From: Chloroflexota bacterium
GTDB lineage: Bacteria > Chloroflexota > Limnocylindria > QHBO01
Assembly (NCBI GenBank): GCA_013820865.1
Contig: JACDHU010000111.1
Location: forward strand, 1 to 6,234
Direction: 5' to 3'
DNA: 6,234 nt
Under the pieces are notes generated by a model. The model was not told the DNA's origin and made no database searches. It saw only the letters and a list, made by a program, of their open reading frames with translations. The translations under genes were made by a program, and so were the position numbers. Positions 1 to 6,205 of this stretch are shown here, piece by piece (position 1 is the stretch's first letter; every line of letters begins with the position of its first letter).

Positions 1-1989
1 CTCACCGGAGCCAGTCCATCGGTCGTGCGCGCCGCCCTGATGGCGGCGGCCATGCTAATCGGGCGGCTCGGTGGCTCCCGGGCACACGCGACCTCCGCCC
101 TGGGCCTGGCGGCGCTCGTCATGCTGCTGGCCGCTCCATCGGTCCTGTGGGATGTCGGATTCCAGCTGTCGTTGCTGGCGACGGCCGGCCTCATCTGGTT
201 CGGCCGGTGGTTCGAGCGCCGGCTGGATTCATGGCCGGGCTGGATTCGCGAGCCAGTCGCCCTGACCATGGCAGCGCAGCTCACGACATTGCCCGTGATC
301 CTGGTGAACTTCGAGCGCCTTTCGCTCGTCGCGCCGATCGCGAACGTGCTCGTCGTTCCCCTCGTCCCCCTGGCGATGCTGTTCAGCGCGTTGACCGCAA
401 TGGGCGGCGCGGTGCTGTCGGCCCTGCCGCTCGGGCCGATGGGCGACGCCATCGGATGGTTCCTCGGCGGATCCAGCTGGCTCGTGCTGCTGGCCATGAT
501 CTCGGTCGGGCACCTCGTCGCATCGGTCCCGCTGGCCGCGGTTGACGTCAGCATTCCCGGCCCGATCGCCATCGCCTGGCTGCCGATCCTGGCGCTCGCC
601 AGTTGGGCCATGCGGGATGCCACGCCAACCGAAGAGCCATCGAAAGTTCCGGACGAGGCCATGACTGGTGCGATGGCCGGGCTCGCTCGTCTCGTCCATC
701 CACTGCCCGCGGCCGGGTTGCTCGTGGCCGTCCTGCTGATTGTCACCGTTGCGGGACGCCCCGATGGGCGCCTGCATGTGACGACTCTCGACATCGGCCA
801 GGGCGATGCGATCCTGGTCCAGGCCCCCGATGGCGCCACCATGCTCGTGGACGGCGGCCCCGACCCCGAACTCACGTTGCGACGCCTGGGTGCCAACCTC
901 GGATACCCCGAGCGCCGGCTTGACCTGCTGGTGCTCTCGCATCCGCACCAGGACCACGTCGCCGGCCTGATCGAGGTCCTCGATCGCTTCGAAGTGGGCG
1001 CAGTGCTGCACGCGGGGATTGCCTTTCAGAATACGGCCAACGAACGCTTGGTGGCCGATGCGACCGCCACCGGCGTGCCGCTCACCCTGGCGCGGACCGG
1101 GCAGATCTGGCAGCTCGGCGTCGCCACGACGGTCGAAGTGCTCTACCCCACCGATGCCGATGCGGCCGCTCCCCTCCCCGAGGGCGACATCAACAACGGT
1201 TCGGTCGTGCTCGTCGTGAGGCATGGCGGTTTCACCGCCCTGCTCACCGGCGACGCCGAGGAACCGGTCGAATCGATGCTGATCTCACGCGGCCTGCTGG
1301 CCCCGGTGGATCTGCTCAAGGTCGGCCATCACGGGTCACACTCGTCGACGAGCCCGGAGCTGCTGGAGTCCACACGGCCGACGGTCGCCACCATCTCCTC
1401 GGGCGAGGGCAACGAGTACGGTCACCCGGCGTCGGAGACATTGGCGGCCCTCGCTGCGCACCCCGAAATAACCGTCCTGCGCACTGATACCGATGGCGAC
1501 ATCGAGGTCGTCAGCGACGGCTCCAGCTATCAGGTGCGGACCGATCACGGCTTGAGCGCGTCCCGCCCGGTCCACGGCGCCGCGCGGACGGGTAGCATCG
1601 GTCCATGGCCGTTCCCGACCGATCCAGCGCCCGGCGCCTGCTCGACGAGCAGGACCTGCCCGATGGGATCGTCATTCATTCCGAGGGCGTTGCTCGGGTT
1701 GCCGTGGCCGCCGCTGAGCTCGTGGCGGGCGCAGGCGTCCCGGTCGACGTCGCGCTGGTCGAAGCGGCGGCCCTGCTGCACGACATCGACAAGGTCGAGG
1801 TCCGTCGCACCGGGGGCGAGCACGGCATCATCGGCGCACGCCGCCTGGAGGAACTCGGCCACGAGGAGCTCGCCATGCCGGTCGCCTCCCATCCGATCAC
1901 CGCCCTGCTGGACGACGAGCGCTTTCCGATCGGCTGGCCATCCGTCCTGGTGGCCGTGGCGGACCGGCACGTGGCCCAGGCATTCATGA
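1..1989 (+). CDS. comEC: ComEC/Rec2-type DNA internalisation channel, 5'-truncated by the window, 3' end uncertain
   Basis: ComEC forms the inner-membrane channel that takes up single-stranded DNA during natural transformation. The frame is open from base 1, and its first codons already match family sequence (ASPSVVRA), so the true start lies upstream. Codons up to about 210 are a run of hydrophobic helices of the Competence domain, including DVGFQLSLLATAGL and the segment VPLVPLAM. A metallo-beta-lactamase domain follows from about 772: DIGQGDAILV, the metal motif HPHQDH at 940-957, LLTGDAEE near 1240-1263, GHHGS at 1324-1338, then YGHP. The family normally ends shortly after the RTDTDGD segment, near 1540-1560. 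Here the same frame stays open to 1989, and the extra 140 or so residues are rich in S, R, P, W and C and look like out-of-frame translation of the HD gene. TGA at 1553-1555 (frame +2) and TAG at 1593-1595 (frame +3) sit where a stop would be expected, so a one-base indel is plausible. Identity is secure; the 3' end is not. Confidence 0.9.
   Translation, partial: LTGASPSVVRAALMAAAMLIGRLGGSRAHATSALGLAALVMLLAAPSVLWDVGFQLSLLATAGLIWFGRWFERRLDSWPGWIREPVALTMAAQLTTLPVILVNFERLSLVAPIANVLVVPLVPLAMLFSALTAMGGAVLSALPLGPMGDAIGWFLGGSSWLVLLAMISVGHLVASVPLAAVDVSIPGPIAIAWLPILALASWAMRDATPTEEPSKVPDEAMTGAMAGLARLVHPLPAAGLLVAVLLIVTVAGRPDGRLHVTTLDIGQGDAILVQAPDGATMLVDGGPDPELTLRRLGANLGYPERRLDLLVLSHPHQDHVAGLIEVLDRFEVGAVLHAGIAFQNTANERLVADATATGVPLTLARTGQIWQLGVATTVEVLYPTDADAAAPLPEGDINNGSVVLVVRHGGFTALLTGDAEEPVESMLISRGLLAPVDLLKVGHHGSHSSTSPELLESTRPTVATISSGEGNEYGHPASETLAALAAHPEITVLRTDTDGDIEVVSDGSSYQVRTDHGLSASRPVHGAARTGSIGPWPFPTDPAPGACSTSRTCPMGSSFIPRALLGLPWPPLSSWRAQASRSTSRWSKRRPCCTTSTRSRSVAPGASTASSAHAAWRNSATRSSPCRSPPIRSPPCWTTSAFRSAGHPSWWPWRTGTWPRHS
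1593..1598 (+). promoter_or_regulatory. Possible -10 element (TAGCAT) just upstream of the HD gene
   Basis: TAGCAT ends 6 bases before the ATG at 1605. That spacing is typical of leaderless transcripts in high-GC Gram-positive and related bacteria, where transcription starts at or near the start codon. It fits the lack of a Shine-Dalgarno sequence at this start. No convincing -35 box is visible near 1570. The TAG of the element is also a stop in frame +3 and could instead be the displaced comEC stop. Confidence 0.25.
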
Positions 1990-2162
1990 CCATCGACGAG
2001 CGGCTGGACGACATGAAGCTGCGCCATCCCGAGCACGCCGGCTCGATCGAATCGGCGCGGCGGCCCGCGCATGCCCTTGAAGCGGAGCTGGCCGATGCGG
2101 TTGGGCTGTCCGTGGATGACCTTGTTGCCCGCCTGCGCGCCGCGTGGGAGGCCGGTGCATGA
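1605..2162 (+). CDS. HD-domain phosphohydrolase, about 185 aa
   Basis: This is a small soluble protein of the HD metal-dependent phosphohydrolase superfamily, which cleaves phosphate esters, often of nucleotides. The metal-ligand pattern is visible: His25 (IHSEGVA), the His59-Asp60 pair in ALLHDIDK, further His at 73 (EHGIIGARRLEELG) and 96, and Asp120 (VAVADRHV). The C-terminal third is helical and has no motif I recognise. There is no signal peptide or membrane segment. The substrate cannot be read from the sequence. The size and the LLHDIDK motif resemble YqeK-type and HDIG-type proteins, and YqeK (a diadenosine tetraphosphate hydrolase) often lies beside nadD and rsfS, which are present here on the opposite strand; this is only suggestive. 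ATG at 1605 has no clear Shine-Dalgarno, but TAGCAT lies 6 bases upstream. The open comEC frame overlaps its first 385 bases in another frame. Fifty-two bases separate it from holA. Confidence 0.85.
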   Translation: MAVPDRSSARRLLDEQDLPDGIVIHSEGVARVAVAAAELVAGAGVPVDVALVEAAALLHDIDKVEVRRTGGEHGIIGARRLEELGHEELAMPVASHPITALLDDERFPIGWPSVLVAVADRHVAQAFMTIDERLDDMKLRHPEHAGSIESARRPAHALEAELADAVGLSVDDLVARLRAAWEAGA

Positions 2163-2182
2163 GCCGTTTCGGTCGCGGATTT

Positions 2183-2210
2183 CACCCCCCGGGCGAAACG
2201 TGCCGGGGTG
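2183..2210 (+). promoter_or_regulatory. Possible hairpin covering the holA ribosome binding site
   Basis: CACCCC at 2183-2188 is complementary to GGGGTG at 2205-2210, giving a possible 6-bp stem with a 16-base loop. The right arm contains the GGGG that would serve as the holA ribosome binding site, so pairing could limit translation initiation. In sequence this rich in G and C, such short complementarity arises often by chance, and no regulatory role is shown. Confidence 0.2.
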
Positions 2211-2214
2211 CCGC

Positions 2215-3243
2215 ATGACCGTGGCGCTCCTGCTGTTGCACGGTGATGATGGCTTTGGACTCGACACCGCCATGCGCGCCTTCGCAACCGAGGTGGGCGC
2301 CACCGAGCGGATCGAGATCGTGCCTGAGCGCACGCCGGACGAGGCCGCCATCGACCGCGCCCGGCTGGAGGCCGGCACGATGAGCATGTTCGGCGTCCAC
2401 CTTGCCGTGCTGCGCCAGCCGCTCAAGGCCGCCGGGCGCTCGACCGCCGCGGCGGATCGGCTGCTGGCGCTGGTGAGCGACCTGCCGGAGGGATCGGCGC
2501 TGGCGCTCCTCGAAGAGCGACCCTCGCGCGACATCACCAAGCCGCCGACGCTGCTCAAGAAGCTGGCCGAGATGGTGAAGGTACGGGGCGGTAGGATCGA
2601 GGAGCAGAACGCGCCACGCCGCGGCGAACTGCGCGGCTGGATCACGAGCCATGCCCCGCGGATCGGCGCGAAGATCGAGATGCGGGCGGCACACATCCTG
2701 GCCGAGCGCATCGGGGGCGCCATCTGGGAGACTGACATCGAGCGCGGCGAGATGACGCGCATCGCCGACGGCGAGCTGCGCAAGCTCGCGACCTACGCGG
2801 GCGACCGGCCGATCAGCGTCGAGGACGTCGAGGCGCTCACCGCCGACACGCGGCCGGCATCGGTCTTCGCGGTCACCAACGCCATCGACCGCCGCGAGCC
2901 AGCGGCGGCGGCTGATGCGCTGCGGCGCGCGCTGGCGGAGGGGCAGCCGGGGCTGCGCATCCTCGCCTCGCTGGCAGGACGGGTCAGCGACCTGATCGTG
3001 GCCCGCGACCTGGCAGCGGCCAAGACGCCGCCGAACGAGATCGCGAAGCGCATCGCGCGGGGCAATGCCCGCATGGCCGAGCGGCTGGTGGACGCAGCTC
3101 GGCGCTACAAGGGCGAAGAGCTGGATGCGATGCTCATCGGTCTGTGGGAGGCCGACGTCGCCATCAAGACGAACGTGATGGCCGAAGAGCCCGCCCTCGT
3201 CGCCTGGCTCGGGGAACACCTGCTCGCTGCACGGGCGCGGTGA
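2215..3243 (+). CDS. holA: DNA polymerase III subunit delta
   Basis: HolA is the delta subunit of the clamp loader. It binds the beta sliding clamp and opens it so that the clamp can be loaded onto primed DNA. The 342-residue length is typical. Residues 1-135 form the N-terminal AAA+-like domain: the opening strand LLLLHGDDGFG, then LAVLRQPL and a strand around 94-100, with no catalytic Walker residues, as expected for delta. Residues 145-210 are the helical second domain (ELRKLATYAGDRPISVEDVEAL). Residues 215-340 are the C-terminal collar-type helical domain (SVFAVTNAIDRREPAAAADALRRAL, then GLRILASLAGRVSDLIVARDL). The frame is open upstream to 2071, but family similarity begins at ATG 2215, which has GGGG at 2205-2208 with a 6-base spacer. 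The longer form would overlap the HD gene by 92 bases and add a low-quality leader. The stop lies 13 bases from the convergent PIN remnant. Confidence 0.92.
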   Translation: MTVALLLLHGDDGFGLDTAMRAFATEVGATERIEIVPERTPDEAAIDRARLEAGTMSMFGVHLAVLRQPLKAAGRSTAAADRLLALVSDLPEGSALALLEERPSRDITKPPTLLKKLAEMVKVRGGRIEEQNAPRRGELRGWITSHAPRIGAKIEMRAAHILAERIGGAIWETDIERGEMTRIADGELRKLATYAGDRPISVEDVEALTADTRPASVFAVTNAIDRREPAAAADALRRALAEGQPGLRILASLAGRVSDLIVARDLAAAKTPPNEIAKRIARGNARMAERLVDAARRYKGEELDAMLIGLWEADVAIKTNVMAEEPALVAWLGEHLLAARAR

Positions 3244-3256
3244 GCCCGCATTCTCC

Positions 3257-3499
3257 TCAGCGCAGCAAGGTGAGGAAGCTCGCCGGTGCGTGGATCGGCC
3301 GATCCAGGGCGGCCAGTTCCAGCAGGTCTTGATCGCCTGACACGAGGATGGCGCCGCACGCAGCTGCCAGGCCGAGAAGATAATCGTCGTCGGGATCGCG
3401 TGCGTGGATCGGCGGCGGTCCGGAAGGATCCGAAACCATCGTGGCGGAACGAACCAGCCACGCAAGAAATCGGTCGGCCTCTTCAGCTTGGAGCGGGGC
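3257..3499 (-). pseudogene. 5'-truncated PIN-domain (VapC-like) gene remnant
   Basis: The 80 codons read straight after the TAG stop of the neighbouring zinc-ribbon gene, in the same frame, and match the C-terminal half of a PIN-domain ribonuclease. The order is a helix (AEEADRFLAWLVRSA), a strand with a proline-rich turn (MVSDPSGPPP), the signature RDPDDDYLLGLA, then GAILVSGDQDLLEL, and a natural-looking end at HAPASFLTLLR. PIN proteins are typically about 130-145 residues and use acidic residues from an N-terminal DTN motif, a mid-domain Glu, the DPDD segment and the GDxDL segment. The first two are missing, and no frame upstream in this window encodes them, so half the metal site is lost and ribonuclease activity is unlikely. 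The only internal ATG is at 3439, which would give a 60-residue fragment with no clear ribosome binding site. I infer a deletion that removed the 5' half. A short expressed protein cannot be excluded. Confidence 0.7.
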
Positions 3500-3781
3500 C
3501 TACGCGGCGCCGGCTTGGCCCGCCGTGAGAACGCGATCCGACTCGATCGCGAAGGTGCAACGGGCGCCGTCGAGCCCCAGGATGCCGATCAGCTGCTGGT
3601 CGACGTAGAGCTGGCGACAGGGCACGCACAGCGCGCCGGGGATGGCGAAGAAGAGGCGCTCATCGGCTTCTGGGTCGCGGAAGATGGTGTCGTACACGCT
3701 CGTCACCAGCGCTCCATCGCAGAAGCGGCAGGTCTCGATCGGTCGCGAGAGTCGCGGCTGGGCGGTCATGTACCGCAGCAT
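3500..3781 (-). CDS. Small zinc-ribbon-like protein with two CxxC knuckles, function unknown
   Basis: This protein is about 93 residues long, counted from ATG 3781. A TTG at 3805 would add 8 residues, and another ATG lies at 3769; none of the three has a clear Shine-Dalgarno, so the start is uncertain. Two knuckles are visible, CRFC (Cys18 and Cys21) and CVPC (Cys52 and Cys55), with a further Cys75. The knuckles are separated by 30 residues and flanked by a pattern like C-x2-C-x-G ... IPGALCVPC-x-LYVD. This resembles the YgiT/MqsA-type zinc finger, where the second pair follows a VPA-like strand. That fold often appears in antitoxins and small regulators, but no helix-turn-helix DNA-binding domain follows, so I do not assign a function. 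The gene follows rsfS by 72 bases and directly precedes the PIN remnant in the same frame. Because the PIN remnant is a toxin-type fold, a decayed toxin-antitoxin pair is one possibility. Coding status is supported by the paired cysteines and sensible amino-acid composition. Confidence 0.6.
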   Translation of the reverse strand: MLRYMTAQPRLSRPIETCRFCDGALVTSVYDTIFRDPEADERLFFAIPGALCVPCRQLYVDQQLIGILGLDGARCTFAIESDRVLTAGQAGAA

Positions 3782-3836
3782 GCGAAGGTTGGTCAGCCCT
3801 CTCAATGGGACCGATGGGCCACTCCGTCGGTACCAG

Positions 3837-3851
3837 CCCGGTACTTCCGGG
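3837..3851 (-). terminator. Short hairpin just after rsfS, weak terminator candidate
   Basis: A perfect 5-bp stem (CCCGG and CCGGG) with a 5-base loop begins 2 bases after the rsfS stop codon on the minus strand. No T-run follows, so intrinsic termination is doubtful; it may only mark the end of the conserved operon or be chance in GC-rich DNA. Confidence 0.2.
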
Positions 3852-3853
3852 CG

Positions 3854-4228
3854 TCAGACGACGCGGACGACCTGGACGGCATTGCTCCACAGGCGCTCGA
3901 GGCCGTAGAACTCGCGCTCCTCGGGGGCGAAGACGTGCACGATGACCGATCCGAAGTCGAGGAGCACCCAGCGTGCCGACTGGCGGCCCTCGGTGCCGCG
4001 CGGACGGATACCATCGTCGCGCAGCTCATTCACGATGGCGCCGGCCAGCGCCTGCACCTGGCGATCGGATCGGCCCGAACAGATGACGAAGAAATCAGCC
4101 ATGGTCGTGAGCTCGGCCATGCGCAGCATCACGATGTCGTTGCCCTTCTTGTCTGACGCAATCTCCACGATCCGATGCGCCAGCTCGGCGGCATCGGCCG
4201 GGATCTCCACGCGCTCCGGTTCGGTCAC
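3854..4228 (-). CDS. rsfS: Ribosome silencing factor RsfS
   Basis: RsfS (formerly DUF143/YbeB, Iojap family) binds ribosomal protein L14 on the large subunit and blocks joining with the small subunit, lowering translation when nutrients are scarce. The full family core is present: AHRIVEIASDKKGNDIVML, then LTTMADFFVICSGRSDRQVQALA, EGRQSARWVLLDFGSVIVHVF and YGLERLWSNA. The 124-residue length from GTG 4228 fits the family. I chose GTG 4228 because AGGGG at 4240-4244 lies 11 bases upstream and the start falls 16 bases after the nadD stop. GTG 4252 (overlapping the nadD stop by 8 bases) and TTG 4276 are alternatives that only extend a poorly conserved N-terminus. Its place directly after nadD is the common bacterial arrangement and implies co-transcription. 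It is a cytoplasmic protein with no anomalies seen. Confidence 0.93.
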   Translation of the reverse strand: MTEPERVEIPADAAELAHRIVEIASDKKGNDIVMLRMAELTTMADFFVICSGRSDRQVQALAGAIVNELRDDGIRPRGTEGRQSARWVLLDFGSVIVHVFAPEEREFYGLERLWSNAVQVVRVV

Positions 4229-4244
4229 CGATGCAGTTTCCCCT

Positions 4245-4889
4245 TCAGCCACGGTGGTAGAGCCTTCGCTCGACAATCAGCTCTTCGACGCCGCTCGCCA
4301 CAAGGTACCGGATGGCCTTCCCGGCCGCCACCCGGTGGCGAATCTCGGAGCTGCTCACATCCAGCGACGGTCCTTCCAGCAGATGAATTCGTGAGGCGGC
4401 AGCGCCGAACCGATCCTCCAGCGCGGACCGATCCGGAAGAGCGGTCCTCGGCCGCGGCCCGACCACCCACTCGATCCGCTCCAACAGCCGATCCGGCTCG
4501 CGCCAGGTGTCAATCTGCTCCAGTGAATCGGCGGCCATGATGAGGAACAGCTTCGCGTCGGGATGAGCGCGCTCCAGCTCGTCCACGCTGTCGATGGTGT
4601 ACGACGGCCCGGGTCGCTCCATTTCGATCGCGCTCAGCTCAAACGCAGGGTCGCCGGTGATGGCCAGGCGCGTCATCAACAGCCGATCCGTTGCGCGCGT
4701 CACGAGTTGACCGCCCTTGTGCGGAGGCTGGGCGGCCGGCATGAACAGCACCCGGTCGAGACCGATGGCGTCGGCGGCCAGCGTGGCGAGCCACATGTGT
4801 CCGAGGTGCGGCGGGTCGAACGTTCCGCCCAGCACGCCGATCCGGCGACGTTCGGCGACCTCAGCCGGCTCGGGCGCCACGAGCGACAT
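4245..4889 (-). CDS. nadD: Nicotinate-nucleotide adenylyltransferase
   Basis: NadD transfers AMP from ATP to nicotinate mononucleotide to make deamido-NAD, the penultimate step of NAD synthesis in the cytoplasm. The 214-residue nucleotidyltransferase fold is complete. It has the phosphate-binding motif GGTFDPPHLGH (21-31) with both histidines, PAAQPPHK (51-58), the substrate loop ERPGPSYTID (91-100), FLIMAADSL (115-123, with Ala where many homologues have Gly) followed by Trp129, and the C-terminal ATP motif SSSEIRHRVAAGK (179-191). ATG 4889 is preferred: GAGG at 4897-4900 stands 7 bases upstream, whereas an in-frame TTG at 4895 overlapping the obg stop would leave no spacer. The start lies 2 bases past the obg stop, so the two are probably translationally coupled. 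The 3' end lies 16 bases before rsfS. Confidence 0.95.
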   Translation of the reverse strand: MSLVAPEPAEVAERRRIGVLGGTFDPPHLGHMWLATLAADAIGLDRVLFMPAAQPPHKGGQLVTRATDRLLMTRLAITGDPAFELSAIEMERPGPSYTIDSVDELERAHPDAKLFLIMAADSLEQIDTWREPDRLLERIEWVVGPRPRTALPDRSALEDRFGAAASRIHLLEGPSLDVSSSEIRHRVAAGKAIRYLVASGVEELIVERRLYHRG

Positions 4890-4891
4890 GA

Positions 4892-6169
4892 TCAATCCTC
4901 GTCACCCCACTCGAGCTCGGTGCGCCCGATGCGCACCATGCTGCCCGGACCGGCGCCCGCCTTGCGCAGCTCGACGTCGATGGTCAATCGCTCGAGCATG
5001 CGCCAGAACCGATCGCGCGATTCGTCGTTCTCGAAGTCCGTACGAGCAGCCGCCGTCTCGATGCGACGGCCGCTGACGCGGAAGCCGCCATCCTCCGGGG
5101 TGACCTGCCAGCCTTCGGCCAGCGGATCGAAGCGATGAATCCGCATCTCGTCGGGTGCCGGGTCCTCGATGGCCTTGGAGAGTGCCGCATCGAGCGTGGT
5201 CACCAGTGTGGCATGGAGTGCTTTCAACCCGGTCCCATCGTGGGCGCTGACGCCGATCGGCTCGATCCCATCGGCCCGCAGGGCCTTGCGCAGCTCCGGC
5301 CAGCGTTCGCTCGCCTCGGCCAGGTCCAGCTTGGTGACGACGAGCGGCATCGGACGCTCCATGAGGCTTGCGTCGTGCAGGCGCAGCTCATCGGCCACCG
5401 CGCGCCACTCCTCGACCGGGTCTCGCGCCGCACCGTCGACGACGCCGACCAGCATTCGCGTTCGCTCGACGTGGCGCAGGAAGTGATGGCCGAGCCCCTT
5501 CCCCTCGTTGGCGCCCTCGATCAGGCCGGGCATATCGGCGATGACCGCGGTACGTTCCTCGTCCAGGTCGATCACGCCGAGATTGGGTGTCAGCGTCGTG
5601 AACGGGTAGGCCCCAACCTCGGGACGCGCGGCGGTCAGCGCGGCCAGCAGCGTCGACTTGCCCGCGTTGGGCGCGCCCACGAGACCGATATCGGCGATCA
5701 GCTTCAGCTCAAGCTCGATCCAGCCCGAATGGCCAGGCGTGCCCTTCTCGGCATGCGTCGGCGCGCGGTGCGTCGAGCTCGCGAAATGGACATTGCCGCG
5801 GCCACCGCGACCGCCGCGGGCGACGACCAGGCGCGCATCGGCCTCCATCAACTCGCCAAGAAACTCGCCGTCGGGGTGGGAGCGCACAACGGTGCCGGGT
5901 GGTACGCGCACGGTGACGTCGGCGCCGTTGCGGCCGTTTGCCTTGCGGCGGGCGCCGCGTCCACCATCCGTGGCGCTGAAGTGGCGCTGGCGCTTGAAGT
6001 CACCCAGCGTGGTCATGCCGGCCTCGACAACCAGCGTCACGCTGCCACCGTTCCCGCCATCACCGCCATCGGGGCCGCCGCGCGGCACGTGCGCTTCACG
6101 GCGGAACGTCCCCGCTCCGTCTCCGCCGGCGCCGCCGGCCACCAGGATCCTCGCACGATCAGAGAACAT
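4892..6169 (-). CDS. obg: Obg/CgtA GTPase
   Basis: Obg is an essential GTPase that acts in assembly of the large ribosomal subunit and links it to stress signalling. All three domains are present in 425 residues. The glycine-rich Obg fold covers about 1-157 (FRREAHVPRGGPDGGDGGNGG near 22-42, then GGRGGRGN). The G domain covers about 158-330: G1 GAPNAGKST at 165-173, switch region YPFTTLTPNLGV at 188-199, G3 DMPG at 212-215, G4 TKLD at 279-282 (Thr in place of the common Asn, a known variation) and G5 SA at 308-309. The OCT domain lies at about 342-422 (RIHRFDPLAEGWQV to RIGRTELEW). OCT is typical of Gram-positive and Chloroflexota-type Obg and missing from most proteobacterial ones. ATG 6169 matches the family N-terminus; no good Shine-Dalgarno precedes it. 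It leads the obg-nadD-rsfS cluster. In many bacteria rplU and rpmA lie just upstream; that region is outside the window. Confidence 0.97.
   Translation of the reverse strand: MFSDRARILVAGGAGGDGAGTFRREAHVPRGGPDGGDGGNGGSVTLVVEAGMTTLGDFKRQRHFSATDGGRGARRKANGRNGADVTVRVPPGTVVRSHPDGEFLGELMEADARLVVARGGRGGRGNVHFASSTHRAPTHAEKGTPGHSGWIELELKLIADIGLVGAPNAGKSTLLAALTAARPEVGAYPFTTLTPNLGVIDLDEERTAVIADMPGLIEGANEGKGLGHHFLRHVERTRMLVGVVDGAARDPVEEWRAVADELRLHDASLMERPMPLVVTKLDLAEASERWPELRKALRADGIEPIGVSAHDGTGLKALHATLVTTLDAALSKAIEDPAPDEMRIHRFDPLAEGWQVTPEDGGFRVSGRRIETAAARTDFENDESRDRFWRMLERLTIDVELRKAGAGPGSMVRIGRTELEWGDED
4897..4900 (-). promoter_or_regulatory. nadD ribosome binding site inside the obg 3' end
   Basis: GAGG on the minus strand lies 7 bases before ATG 4889 and within the last codons of obg. 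It is the clearest Shine-Dalgarno in the window, decides the nadD start against the overlapping TTG at 4895, and implies translational coupling with obg. Confidence 0.55.
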
Positions 6170-6192
6170 CAGGCACCGAGCATGCGCGCGAG

Positions 6193-6205
6193 GGGCGGAG
6201 CGCCC
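6193..6205 (-). other. Short GC hairpin upstream of obg
   Basis: GGGCG (6193-6197) and CGCCC (6201-6205) form a perfect 5-bp stem with a 3-base loop, 24 bases upstream of the obg start. A TAG in one minus frame at 6215-6217 could be the end of an upstream gene (its last codons would read PLRYF), which would make this a weak terminator or processing site. Only about 20 bases of that possible gene are visible, so I do not call it, and the hairpin has no T-run. Confidence 0.2.

Noticed and set aside
229..1224. 331-codon minus-strand open frame opposite comEC
   Set aside because: It is rich in H, R, G, Q and D, typical of a reverse-complement shadow, and the plus strand encodes clear ComEC motifs.
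2071..2214. N-terminal extension of holA to an ATG at 2071
   Set aside because: The added 48 residues overlap the HD gene and show no HolA similarity; ATG 2215 has a ribosome binding site and the conserved N-terminus.
1545..3465. Long minus-strand open frames of about 400 codons (1545-2783 and 2182-3465) opposite comEC, the HD gene and holA
   Set aside because: They are antisense to well-recognised genes, have Arg/Ala/Ser/Pro-rich composition and no family motifs; long spurious frames are expected in GC-rich DNA.
3500..3502. Programmed readthrough of TAG to give a zinc-ribbon-PIN fusion
   Set aside because: The fusion would still lack the N-terminal half of the PIN active site, and no readthrough signal is visible; truncation is simpler.
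3828..3844. Short direct repeat CGGTAC in the rsfS to zinc-ribbon gap
   Set aside because: Two 6-base copies are easily expected by chance and show no larger repeat structure.
3404..4156. 250-codon plus-strand open frame across the zinc-ribbon and rsfS genes
   Set aside because: It has no recognisable motifs and lies antisense to rsfS, which is unambiguous on the minus strand.
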